Below are positions 1-10,886 of a stretch of DNA of 64,000 bases, one piece after another. The position numbers were made by a program, and so were the translations under genes. Position 1 is the stretch's first letter, and the number at the start of each line of letters is the position of its first letter. The stretch spans positions 89,665,740 to 89,729,739 of the forward strand of contig OW804095.1 in assembly GCA_942159475.1 (NCBI GenBank). Direction: 5' to 3'. The notes beneath the pieces were generated by a model. The model did not search any database and was not told the origin of the DNA. It saw nothing but the letters and a program-made list of their open reading frames with translations. This stretch comes from Sthenelais limicola. Lineage: Eukaryota > Annelida > Polychaeta > Phyllodocida > Sigalionidae.

Positions 1-2546
1 ACTGTGTCTTTTACACCTGGTCAGTGGTGTATCGTTGGGAGCATTATAACTGCATTCATAAATCGGGCCATATAGCATATTGTAATTATTTAATAATCTC
101 AGATATTCATGTCTATAATGTAACCTTTCTAAACAGTTCTACCACAAATAATAGTTCAAACCAAATCAGCGCACCCACTACCATACAATTATACAACACA
201 ATGAAGCCACAACAGGCCACAATAGCTGACACTGCACACTCACCTGGCATTCACACTTACTGTTGCACATCTGACACTGCATTCTCTGAGACTCATACTC
301 ACTCTCTGACACCAAGTGAAGGAAACCCCTACACACAAAGCTAAACTATGTAAGCCAACCTCCATATTACCCCAAAAATACTTATCACACTGATTTAATT
401 CCTTTTTTTATAATTCCCACACTGTTTTTCCATACGAAATTAAATGACTATACTCAATACAGATATAGCTATTTTATATCAGGGATTTCTTTCTGAGTCC
501 ATTCAAACTAATATATGGGATGTGTTACAGGAAAATGAGTCACAATTCGCCAAAAAATTTCGCCAAAAAATTAAGGACACTTAATAAATATTTATGTATG
601 TTTTATGTATGAACAAATGCTCGCAACATTTCTTAATCACTATTCAATCACTAGTAAAGTAGTTAAATATATATTCCTTAGAATAACCTCAGCTATAAGC
701 ATCGATACATTCAATACACAGGCTTGGAATCTGGTACCTGTATTCATGCTACTGATAATGCAAAACAGGAAAATGAAAACATTCTGAGCAAGATTTCATT
801 TGGGAAGAAAACATTTGAAATTGATCTTTTTGTGCGACTTGTGTCTAATTGTTCTGTAACACATCACATATTTGTATAGCTGTAGCCATGCTGTAGATTA
901 TGATAGATCGTTATAAACTCTGTATGAAAAGGTTACACAAAGTTGATTTAAATTACTCATATTCATACTAAGACATCAATAATCCTGTAATTGTCCTGTT
1001 TATGATCGTAAATGGGCCATTCTTAGAAAAGTCTTGCATTTCAGGATTGGAAATCGAAAAAGTTAAAAGGAGTGGTTTTGGGGTATCCTTTCCTGGAAAT
1101 ATTATACATTCTTTTCTATATAACTATATAATACTAAAGAAATTGACATTCAGGCTCAAATATTAAGGAATCTAGAAACAAAAATGTGACGGAAGGTCGT
1201 TTTTGCTATTTTTGCTATTTTTGCATAGGAATAGCATTGCATGAAATATATATCCTAAATAAATATGTGATAATGATCACGATTAGATATGTGATAATGA
1301 TGAATATATAGGTTCGAATAAACATGCCACATCCTTGTGAGATATTCATGGATCTGGATGGTTCATTCTTTGTGATGCTGACAGCGTTGCGATTCTTCTG
1401 ATGTACACGATTGCTTTATAGCTTTAAAAACCTTACCTTACTTATCATGTGAAACCCATTCTTCCACACAAAATTCAATATTATATTGTTATTCAATATC
1501 ATATTGTTAATTATCTTAACAAATTCCTGATTTAAATATACGCATGCTAACATGTGTTATACTTCATATATTGTATGAGTATATAGCCAAGATAGGGTAT
1601 TAGTATCAGGTAACATTGCAACTAATATTCTGCTCCCGCCCTCTAGTACTATAGCCATTGGGCACTACAAAGCATATACAATAAAATAATGCAGATTAGC
1701 ATATACAATAAAATAATGCAGAATTATATTAAGTCAGGGATAAAACAATATTCCACCTTAATACTAAACAATAATGCAACCAATCCTTCTCAATACAGGT
1801 TGCAATACACTTTTTCTCACCAGGTGGCGTACTTGTTTTCACCAGGTGGCGCTATGGGTAACTGGGGTGCATTTACAATTTCTTTTACAATGAAAGCACG
1901 ACTAAATCATTTATATGGCATTTGCACATTATATATATATCCTCCTCATGTACTTAAGAACATCACAAGTAATATTTTATAATAGTTAATTAGTGTAATG
2001 AATCTGTTTGATTTTAAAAGGGGTCATAATCAAAACTACCCCTATATCTATATACATAAATGATATGGGTGCTTTGAGCACCCAGTTGCAGTTGTACATG
2101 TGCACACCCAATGAAATCACCTTTGATGACCAAACGGATGTAAAACTAAGCCAGATGGAAGCAACCTATAGCTGCACCCATCTTCACAATAGTGGGAATA
2201 AACAGAACCTGTGTTGAATCCTAGTTTATTCAATTAATTGTTCTTATGGCGGTATACACAGTGTTTAATCCTAGTTATTTTAAGTATAAATATTGAAAAA
2301 AAGATCAGGTCTATAGAGCATTGAAGGAGGCTAGATGAGTGCAACAGAACCATATTTCATAACCTGGTAAATAGTGCATTGTTGAGTGCATGAGAACCGC
2401 ATTTATAAATCGGGTCCAAAGAGCATTATAAAATCAAGTTTGAGCCTCACAACTGTTTACGATTTCCACTAGTAAAGCACCAGGTCAGAATCAGGTGTAA
2501 ATTTCCAGGTAAAAATCATGTTAAAACTCCTCTATTGCACATCGGG
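1..2546. repeat. Non-autonomous dispersed repeat, copy A (left end outside or at window edge)
   Basis: This stretch has no credible gene. Its right part (about 1500-2546) aligns by eye with 22750-23624, the right part of the element inserted in the LTR retrotransposon gag: both have a paired 'aggtggcg' block, the same tract beginning cctcacaactgtttacg, and the same terminal tgcacatcggg. A motif near 510-560 (gaaaatgagtcacaa) matches one at 21580-21600. Many short gtgcat/gcatt motifs lie near the ends. I therefore read it as a second, older copy of the same family. It encodes no transposase. Confidence 0.6.
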
Positions 2547-2804
2547 AATGGATTTCACATAATGATGGCTAATGACATGTTCATTTCACTGTGATTCAAA
2601 GCCATAAGTATCACACTTCACTAGTTTGCGGTCAATCCCAAAATGATTGCATTGCTATCACACTCAATTGCACTCAATGCCCGTCGGGCTGGTATCATTG
2701 GCCCTTATTCATCCCACTCCTTCCGTAGAGGAGGAGCTTCCTTCATGTGTGCACTAGGCAATTCATTTTTTTGAGAAACCATTTTTTCATCATTCACGTT
2801 TCTC

Positions 2805-3080
2805 ATATATTATTGAGATCTTCCCTAGTTGGATCGTCAATTTTTGCAGCTAGGTCCGGACCGACATTTAAAAAGAAAGAGTTAAATTCATTGGCTATCT
2901 GAGATGACTCTACATTCATACCATTTTATTCTAGAATTATACTATCTTTGTTTTTTACTTCATCAGGGTTAATGAGAGGTTTCAAAATTTCCCAGAATTT
3001 CTTGGGATTAACTTAATTGATTTGAAGTTGTTCCTGAACAGATTTTGCTTTGGCTTTCTTGCATTTGTATTTTACAGTAT
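2805..3080 (-). pseudogene. LINE fragment (linker between endonuclease and reverse transcriptase)
   Basis: Read on the minus strand, this piece contains NPKKFWEILKPLINP and, further on, ANEFNSFFLNVGPDLA. These align with NPRKFREFLRPLINP and TEFNKYFLNVGPNLA in the ORF2 of LINE A (37122-39278). It is the segment just upstream of the RT core. In-frame stops interrupt it and both ends are truncated, so it is a dead fragment of a relative of LINE A. The match is seen directly by comparing the two translations; the family assignment is inferred. Confidence 0.7.
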
Positions 3081-5388
3081 TTTACAACCGTGGTGGTGCG
3101 GTGGTGGTGGTGGAGGGCCCCTGGGCATCCCTGGGCATTGCACCCACAAATTCTTGGAACTACATGAACTCAGGACAAACCAATTATTGGGGCAAAGGGT
3201 ACAGGGCATTCTAGCACTGAGGGGAGAGTGAGGGTGAGTGAGTGAGCGATGTGAGGGTGAGGTGGTCAAGTGAGGGTGGGGCCATTATAGTGAAAGCAAC
3301 ATGTGGTTAGTGGTGAATTTCTATTCAAACAGCTAATAAACTAAAAAGTTTAGATTTCTTTGGCAGATGTGAGAGGGGGAGAGGGAAGGAGAGCAGCTGA
3401 ATGAATTAACTTTTTGATTAGCAGAATCAACTAAATTTGCAAAAAGAACCAAGTGTACACATATCATCTATCAATTACCTAATATATACTATTATCAGAG
3501 GGATAGCAGGAGGGGGAGGAGAGTGTGGCATGTCTGGGAGGATAGGGGACAGGAGGAACAGAAGAGAGGAGAGCATCATCATCACACCGAGAATTTAAGT
3601 TTAAAACTTAAGTAAAAAGGCATAATTGGGCTTCTAAGCAAAGACCAACATTCATCTAATATTCAGGAGAATAATTTTGCACACGAGTTACAATAATATG
3701 TCATACAATTAAAAAACATGTATGTCTGCACCAGTTCTGTGGTAACACCTGTCAATGTCAATTAATGCCTTATCAGATTCAGGGCCAATGTGATGGCCAA
3801 GTGCAGGGAAATGGGAAGGGGTGGGGGCAAGGGTGATGACTGCAGCAGGTTGGACTGCTTGGTAGAGAGCTCATAATCTATTTGGTACCACACACTAATA
3901 CTTTTGTAGTGGACACTAATGATGTCAAAATCCCTTTGATGTGACCCATTGCCAATCTGACAGAAATAGTGGACATTTGAAAAACATACACTTATCTATT
4001 GTTGATATCGTAAGTTACAGAACACTTTTGCCTCTGTCCCGCACTGAGACATGAAGGACACATTTCGGGATAAGGTGGAGATAATGTTGAGGGACACCAG
4101 GAGTCAGTATAAGAGCATTTTTTCTTTCCTAAGCCATATGGAAAACGCTACAGGTAATAATATTTTAACTCACACAAAATAAGCAGTATTTCGAAGCCAG
4201 TGTTCAAGCTGCATTACATATTTAGGTTTAAAATGGTGTATCGAATTGGGCTTTGTTGAAAAAAGGCCAGATAAACATGCAAGAAAAAACTCAACATTTT
4301 AAATCTTAGATAAGATATATTTTAACACCGTAAATTACTTAAAATGTGTCCAAGTCTAAGGAGAAAACCTCTGCGTTCTGGAGCCCGCCCTACATCTTAT
4401 GGATGAGCTGGGTTGACACACAAAGTGAATATACCCTTAATTTTATGATTTTCGGGCAACAGAATGGAATTATGCTTGGATTTGTAGCAAGAGATTTTGT
4501 TTGAAGATATATATATATATGCTATAAGTATTTGGCATTAAGGTGGCAGAATGAATGTAGAGAGTGAATGGTATAGACATTATAAATCTTTAAGGCCTAT
4601 ATATATATATATCCAGAAGATAAAGTATACCACATTAAAATATAAAGATTTATTTAGAAGTATGGTAGTATAGGCATTATATGTGTGCTTGGTTTCCTGA
4701 TAAGCTATTAATTGGGTGTGTGCGAAATTCTACTATACTATTGGAGGGTAATGCAAAGTCACCCTCCATACTTGCCACTAACGATAATTCATGAACGTCA
4801 CTCAATTTGTAGGCTAACCATGGCCTTTATCAAATAGTTATGAAAATTAAAAATTGATATGTGTATGGCAGTATAGGCATTATTAGTGTGCTTGGTTTCC
4901 TGATAAGGTACCTATATAGGAGGCTGACATGTTTCGATTATATTCTATACACCCCCTCAAATAAGAAATGTTGCTCCCCCTCCAATATATTATCTGCTTC
5001 ACCTGCCTGGTCCATGAAGCCACAGATACAGAGCCAGCAACTTTCAGCATGAGCACTATGTGCTAATTTTTTAAATCCCAAAAGGGGCGCCTGTTCTCGT
5101 GACTTCTGACGAGATCTCGTCATGACTACACAATGTAACAATGTACACCAGCAATATATTTCTGAAAACTTTGTAAAATTTAAAAAAAACCCATTTTATT
5201 ATTTTTTATTAATTTTCGAAAATTTTATTTTTGTATTTGGGAGAAGTTTTTTTAAAATGTTAGTATTGATTTGTTTTTTCTTTGCATTTTTTCCACATAT
5301 TTGAATCTTTTTCTTTTCTCATCTTTTATATTTTTAATATTTTCTTTTGTGTGAACATGTATGGTCGGGGCTTCTGTACCTTTTACAC
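3081..5388. other. Non-coding stretch, no gene recognised
   Basis: I find only low-complexity features here: a GGT/GGA-rich tract near 3089-3121, purine-rich gagagg runs near 3225-3270 and 3500-3570, and (AT)n blocks near 4508 and 4600. The short open frames have low-complexity or random-looking products. Confidence 0.5.
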
Positions 5389-5390
5389 TA

Positions 5391-6671
5391 AAGCGGTCCG
5401 GCCACTGTTGACAAAACCAAGTCCATGCAAAGATGATGCAAAGTTGATGTAATTGCCAATGATGCACATCGATAAAGAAGCTTATTGATAGCTGCATTTT
5501 CTTTGCATCGACAGCCAGAATAAGATTGGCAACTATAGAACTGATTCTCTTGCTTTTACATATTCTGATGAATATGGGCAAGACTAAAACTATGCTGTTT
5601 AACAGGAAAAAGACTGAGAACACAAGATTATTGTGCAAACAAAAGAATATAAATTATACTTAGGCGTTGTACTAGACAACAAACTCTCGGTATGATAAAC
5701 TATTGAAAAATTTGAATTATAAAATACATCAATTAGCAAATATCAGGCCATAGCTAACGAAAAGCAGTGCAATTTTACTAGTGAAAACACTAATTTTCTC
5801 TATTACGGACTACTCTCTCCCTTTCAGGACCCCATTAGAACTCATAATAAGGCCATGCATATAGCATTAAAGTTAGAACGGTATGAACTGACTGCATCAT
5901 TACATAGCCAATGCAGTAATGAGAGTGAGAAATAGAATGGGATACTTTATACTTAAATTAGGGAAAAAGAAAAGCCTATCAATCACCAACCAAGCAATAA
6001 GAAATACACAAATGACCGATGGCACTACTCTACCACAGTTTCGACCACTGACTGAACGTGACAAAAATTCACCATCCTACCAAACTGCCAAATACTGGAA
6101 TCTCCTACCAGCACTAAAACGAAATAAAGACATTACACACTTCTCCATATCATTGAAAAAAGAAGCCCAAAATGCAATCAACTAGCTGAACCACACCACA
6201 CGGTCCCTGTGCTGTCTGGCCTGTCTACCACCCCTCCACAATATTCTCCCAGAACGATTACTTGTACCTAATTGATAAGAATAGGAAATAAGAAATAAGT
6301 TTACTAACGAGCAGTCAGTCAGAAGAACGCCAAAAAGCTGAATCTGTGAAAATGTAATACTGCTAAAAAAAATAAAAAAATGTAATCGCATCGACTAGAC
6401 ATCGCCAACGCTTCGCCACAGACATTACCTCCATTGACAATGCACTGATGCAAAATCATATTGACGGGAAATATCAATCATGTTTGATGTTCATCGCTAC
6501 CCGTGCCGATGCAGTTTCTACATCGCCCACTCATCGCCGGTCATTGCTGCTGAAGGCATAGCGATGAAAAGTCAATGCAAAGATGATGCAATAAATTTCA
6601 CAAAAATCTTATTGACAACCTCATCACCAATGCATCGCGAACGATTTTTTTCGACAGTGGCCAAACCGCTT
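5391..6671. mobile_element. TA-flanked inverted-repeat DNA element (Tc1/mariner-type size signature)
   Basis: The left end at 5391-5416 (aagcggtccggccactgttg...) is matched, reverse-complemented, by 6646-6671. The two 26-bp ends differ at about four positions. Both are flanked by TA (5389-5390 and 6672-6673), as expected for a TA target duplication. No transposase is present. The sub-terminal sequence is rich in gatgcaaagatgatgcaa-type repeats on both sides. A decayed LINE piece (5555-6184) lies between the ends, so either a LINE inserted into the element or the element captured it. The superfamily is inferred from the TA flank only. Confidence 0.6.
5555..6184 (+). pseudogene. Decayed LINE reverse transcriptase C-terminus
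   Basis: Scattered frames around 5575-5690 give an M-G-K-T-K-T-M-L-F stretch and YLGVVLDNKLS. The latter is the conserved block just after the RT core of CR1/Jockey-type LINEs; compare YLGINIDNKLN in LINE B and YLGVVLDDLLT in LINE A. The open frame at 5919-6185 ends with an SYQTAKYWNLLPAL-type motif, the usual W-N-x-LP block near the end of such ORF2 proteins. Several frameshifts and stops separate the pieces. The fragment has no catalytic core and is dead. Confidence 0.6.
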
Positions 6672-6673
6672 TA

Positions 6674-7081
6674 AACTTGTAAAGTGCTTTGAAGTGCTTT
6701 GAACAGCTTTCTAGAAGTCTGTATTGGCTACACTACACCTCAAAACACTTCCAAAACTGATCCAAAGCGAAACAAAGCAACTTCTAGAATCCTTAGATTT
6801 GATTTGGTTTCCCAATATTATTTCAGCTAGTGTGCACAACTAAAATCTATAGAGTGTAGTGTGAACAAAAGTCACAACGATGCACATACATGCTGTAGGC
6901 TAGTAATGCTAACAGAACCGTTGCTAACAGAACACGCAACAATTTGTTTCGCTTCAAAGGGCAGTAGAAGCGGGTGAGGGGGGGGGGGGGCAGTCTTCAT
7001 GGGAGACTCAAAGATCACATAGCAGTTGACTTATGTGAACTTTTAATTGAACTTCGATAATTGAACTTCGATAAAACTGTT
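6674..7081. other. Non-coding stretch with poly-G run
   Basis: No gene is seen. A run of about 12 G lies near 6978-6990. Short direct repeats are present (gtgctttgaa near 6691-6710; ttgaacttcgata near 7047-7072). Confidence 0.4.
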
Positions 7082-7134
7082 GCAATACTAGGTAGATCAT
7101 ATATTTAACATAATTATTATTCGACAAATCCATT

Positions 7135-8568
7135 TCATGGTGTGGATAGTATTTTCCCTTATTCTTCAGTGGGTATTCCAGTTGATACATTCTTTTGTCC
7201 TTCCATTCTCATCTCCTCTAAAAGAATAAAACATCGACAATGTTAATTAAAGATATGTATTGAATTAAATAAAGCCACAAGTTGCAATTGATTATTTTTG
7301 GCTTACATATGCCGTATATATATAGGCATAATAAATCTTTCTAATATGTCGACAATATGAGTTTACTGCTTTATATGATAGAGATTTTTTTTTTTAATAG
7401 ATCGAATGTTAAAGGTTTTCATGAATAAAACGTTCATAAAGGTTTCGTCTGGTTAAGGAACATAAGGGTAAATAAACAAATTTTGTGGGAAAGTTCTTGT
7501 GGAAGACATATTTGAAATATTCTTTGAGGATATTGTTTATCACAACATCTTGAATATGAAAAGTGTTCTAGATAGCTGACAAGGTGTTCTATTAATTTCC
7601 TAAATACCAACATTATACAATAACAAAATCACCCGACTTTACTGATTTCTATAACTAGATGAAACACACTCACGTTAGAACTTGGCTCATCTTACCTAAG
7701 GCATAGTTATAGTGACTTATAGTGACTCACTACTAGAGGTGTGCAAGGATTTAAGCCTGCCTGTAGCTACCCCACCGCCCAGTGCTCTCTCAAGCTAGAG
7801 TCCCAGTTAGGCCTGAGCGGGGCACTGGGGTGTGACGGATTCCCGGCCATGCTTGTTATACCTTGTTAGTCCATTTTGGGTCAGATTTCGCGTGCACTTA
7901 TTATACTACAGACCGCGTTAGTCTAGTGGCGCCACCTGATGTGTTCCATCACGGACTAAAATCAATATACAACTCGGATTTAGCGTTCAAACGGTCTGTA
8001 CGCCGATAGTATGCCCAAGTATGCCCTGTATGTCCATAGACGTCCCTCGGTCTTCGGCCTTGGGACGTCTATGGGCATACAGACCATTCTCACGCTAAAA
8101 TCCTCGTTGTCTATTGCTATATTATATCTTGTTATATCAGAAAACAGACCCTTTTTCCGCTGATTTTGAGCTGAAAAAGTACACCTTTTTCCATTAAAAC
8201 GCTGACTTTCAGCCTTAAAAATCACCCCTTTTTTTCAGAAAAACGCTGACATTTTTAAACTTAACCCCTTTTTCTGAAAAACACGGACATCTTAATCAAA
8301 CACCATTAGTATCATCACATGACATCAGTTGTCTGCAAACCACAGGGGGACAATAACTATCTATACATGTCTATAGGCATGTTGAAAGAAAAACTCTCTG
8401 CCATCGGCTTCAATACTTAATAAGTTACACACATCCTATAATAAGAAGAAAGAGTTCTCATGGTGTGGATAGTATTTTCCCTTATTATTCAGTGGGTATT
8501 TCAGTCGATACATCCTTTCGTCCTTCCATTCTCATCTCCTCTAGAAAAATAAAAGATTAATAATGTTA
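7135..8568. repeat. Internal direct repeats of ~110 bp (7135-7246 and 8457-8568)
   Basis: Both blocks begin tcatggtgtggatagtattt and run through cattctcatctcctcta, with about a dozen differences. They are 1322 bp apart in the same orientation. The sequence between them is non-coding, so this is not an obvious LTR element, though a non-autonomous one cannot be excluded. The pair recurs in copy 2 at +3805. Confidence 0.6.
8026..8082. repeat. Hairpin with 21-bp stem
   Basis: ctgtatgtccatagacgtccc pairs with gggacgtctatgggcatacag with a single mismatch across a 15-nt loop. It recurs at 11831-11887. Function unknown. Confidence 0.7.
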
Positions 8569-8859
8569 AAATTTTCCAATTGATTCAGCGATGTAAAAGT
8601 GTCCGTGACAATGTTGCAAGTTTGACATGAACCCATAGTTTAAAAGCATTTAGTTCCTGTTGGTTGGTCTGGTGGGGCCCGTTATAAACGCACAGAGTGG
8701 TCCAGTAGACCAACACTGGCCATTCTATGCCGGAAGGCAACGGACCCTACTGGCCCTCTATGGCACCAAGACTTCCGGTTTGGCTTCTTTCCCCCCCGTC
8801 CATCCACTCGGCACACCGAGACCCGCTGGCTTGCTAATATGTTTATGAAATCTGAATCG

Positions 8860-9037
8860 ACGAAAGCGTTTATATTTGAAAGTTATGTGTGCCTGTCATA
8901 GAGTCTAAGCCAGAACATGGGGCAGTGATGGGACTCTATGCCTCGGACTACTTCTGATTTGGCCAGCTATAGTGCCAGTGGGGTGGTGCAAAGAATGCCG
9001 TGTTCCGGCCGGGTTAGTGTGTCTATAAATAAATAAA
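8860..9037 (+). mobile_element. Possible SINE-like insertion flanked by a 12-bp direct repeat
   Basis: A ~178-bp segment lies between two copies of aaatctgaatcg (8848-8859 and 9038-9049). It ends in an A-rich tail of the form ataaataaataaaa. This is the arrangement expected of a retroposed short element with a target duplication. I see no convincing Pol III A and B boxes, so its origin is open. It recurs in copy 2 at +3805. Confidence 0.35.
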
Positions 9038-9450
9038 AAATCTGAATCGGCAGAAATGATTGCAATATTGTTTTACCCCAATAGTGAAGTTTAGGGATGT
9101 AGTGGTGCGCTTGGAGAGCATGTGTGGATGTAAACAAACCTATGAGGGGTATGCACTACGAGGATCGCGGGACCCAAAAGCGCAGTTGCATTTCTTGACA
9201 TGGGACGCAAAAAAATTGGCGAAAACCCGGGTCCTCTGGGTGCGACCGGAGTCTCCACCTCGCGCTATCTACACCACTTATAGTGTGTCAATACCGGTCT
9301 TGAATGGAGTCAGTGCTTAAGCTTAGAGATGAATGATACTTAACTAAACTGTAAGTAAATGCTTTATGACGATTTTTAGGGTTGGGGGAAAGTGATACTA
9401 AGAGAATAAGTTGATAGTAACAGCCCAACCAATGGGGACTAAAGCCATTA

Positions 9451-9569
9451 GAGCCTTCGTTTATTGTCCTCGCTGGCCCTCTAAGCCTGCCGGAACCAGC
9501 CACAGCCTCCGGCCTCGGCTTTGGTTCTCGCCAAGCTTAGAGGCCAGCTCCGACAATAAACTCAGGCTC
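9451..9569. repeat. Fold-back (imperfect inverted repeat)
   Basis: gagcc-t-cgtttattgtc and gctggccctctaagc on the left pair with gcttagaggccagc and gacaataaactcaggctc on the right. The loop is GC-rich and contains a smaller inverted ccgga/tccgg pair. It recurs at 13256-13374. Confidence 0.6.
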
Positions 9570-9904
9570 TAACTGCTCATGGGAGGAGTCCCAGGCCTGA
9601 GAGGGGTGTGACGAATTAGCAAGATGCACACACACCAGTTGCTCTTTTTGTTTCCGACAGTACATAACGTTTATGTTTAGACCCTGTGGGAATCGTCAGT
9701 TTGTGAGATGTTTGTAAGAGGTGTTAATTATTGCCAGGTCACTATACACATGTAAGCATCTAGAAATACTGAAATGGTGAAACTAAAACATACTCACTAC
9801 TAGAAGTCGGCTAGAAATCCTTGAACGTTTTCCAAAGTCCCTCTCAGGTTTGAAAGATTGCAGTTATGATTGACGCATGCGCAGTGATGGTTTAGCTTGG
9901 CCTG

Positions 9905-10105
9905 ATGCATAGGAGGTTCTTTGGAGAACCGCTTTGAGCTAAAGAACGCTTCAAGTTCAAGAAGAACCCTAAAATTGACCAAGAACCGCTATGGTTCTTG
10001 ACGGAACCCCTATTGGTCCCAAAGAACCCTTTTAGACCCTTTTAGGTTCTTTGGAGAACCACCAGGTTCTTCAAAGAACCCAAAAGAACCCTTTTTTCTT
10101 GGAGT
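9905..10105. repeat. Cluster of GGTTCTT/AAGAACC palindromes
   Basis: About a dozen copies of ggttctt or aagaacc occur in 200 bp, including the palindrome ggttctttggagaacc twice (near 9914 and 10045). It ends in aagaacccttttttcttgg followed by agtgtac. This looks like a small DNA element or its sub-terminal repeats; the borders are not clear. It recurs in copy 2. Confidence 0.5.
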
Positions 10106-10148
10106 GTACATGTTGTGGTTAGGTTAGTGTTCTTTGAGATACAAGGGA

Positions 10149-10544
10149 GATTTAGCAACCACAACGCTAACGCTAACACTAACGCTAATGCTAGTTTCTC
10201 ACGAAAGGGTGGGCCGTACGTAATGGCAGGATTGAATCAGTTTTAGAGGTGGAGAGGTGTTTTCAGAGGGCAAAAAAACATACAATTTCATGAAGGTGAG
10301 CAGTGTGTTACACCTGAATACAAAGAAAACACCTACGCTCATTTGTACATAAAATTGAAATTACAATTGACCATTATTTTAGCGTGAAATAGACATACGT
10401 TGGGAACGTATTGACACACCTCTTAGCGTAATTGACGTCCGTATCTCAGGTAGCACGCTAAGAATAGCACACCTAGTGCTGACGTAGTGCTCATAAAACA
10501 TACGTTAGCGTTAGTGTTAGCGTTAGCGTTGTGGTTGCTAAATC
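10149..10544. mobile_element. Small inverted-repeat element (MITE-like) with 40-bp perfect termini
   Basis: The left terminus at 10149-10188 starts gatttagcaaccacaacgct and is repeated perfectly in reverse complement at 10505-10544. The termini are made largely of (gctaac)/(ttagcg) hexamers. The 316 bp between them is non-coding. I see no clear target duplication. An identical copy lies at 13954-14349 because of the tandem duplication. Confidence 0.75.
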
Positions 10545-10886
10545 AGCCTATTATGTTTGCAGGATCTCCCTATTCTCCACTTCTTGCATGCGCCATGTTT
10601 TTCACAACAGTTCAAACAATTAAATGGTCCTACATCAGAGAATGGGAGAAAGGTACATTGATTGCCTTAATTGACTACTTCTAAAGATTGATTGGGAGGA
10701 TCTGTGACGTCGCCTCTATAGCTACGAGCAATTCAAGATAGTGATTAACTGAAATTCCTTTGATGTCTCATTCAGGTTTGTTGGTCGACCTTGACATTAG
10801 AACCGTTAATCAAGAATGATCCTCGCAACCCTATTATGTAGTCTTCATTAACCAACTTGAATCGTTTGGGACATACTAGGCATTTG

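Larger units (their letters stand above)
7082..10876. repeat. Tandem duplication unit, copy 1 (3795 bp)
   Basis: This unit recurs at 10887-14681 with a constant offset of 3805 bp and no difference that I can see. The first base of homology is the g of gcaatactaggtag and the last is the c of gggacatac. The unit is non-coding: its open frames are short and their agreement between copies follows from the duplication. It contains two diverged copies of a ~110-bp block, a hairpin (8026-8082), a fold-back (9451-9569), a SINE-like insertion (8860-9037), a GGTTCTT palindrome cluster (9905-10105) and a small inverted-repeat element (10149-10544). Confidence 0.95.

Noticed and set aside
3022..3269. Gly-rich and Pro-rich frames on opposite strands
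   Set aside because: They arise from a GGT/GGA-rich low-complexity tract.
5252..5638. 128-codon minus-strand frame
   Set aside because: It runs across the TA element border and the LINE remnant, and its product has no recognisable motif.
8660..8848. Possible tRNA-derived sequence (tggttggtctggtgggg)
   Set aside because: No B box and no cloverleaf could be drawn.
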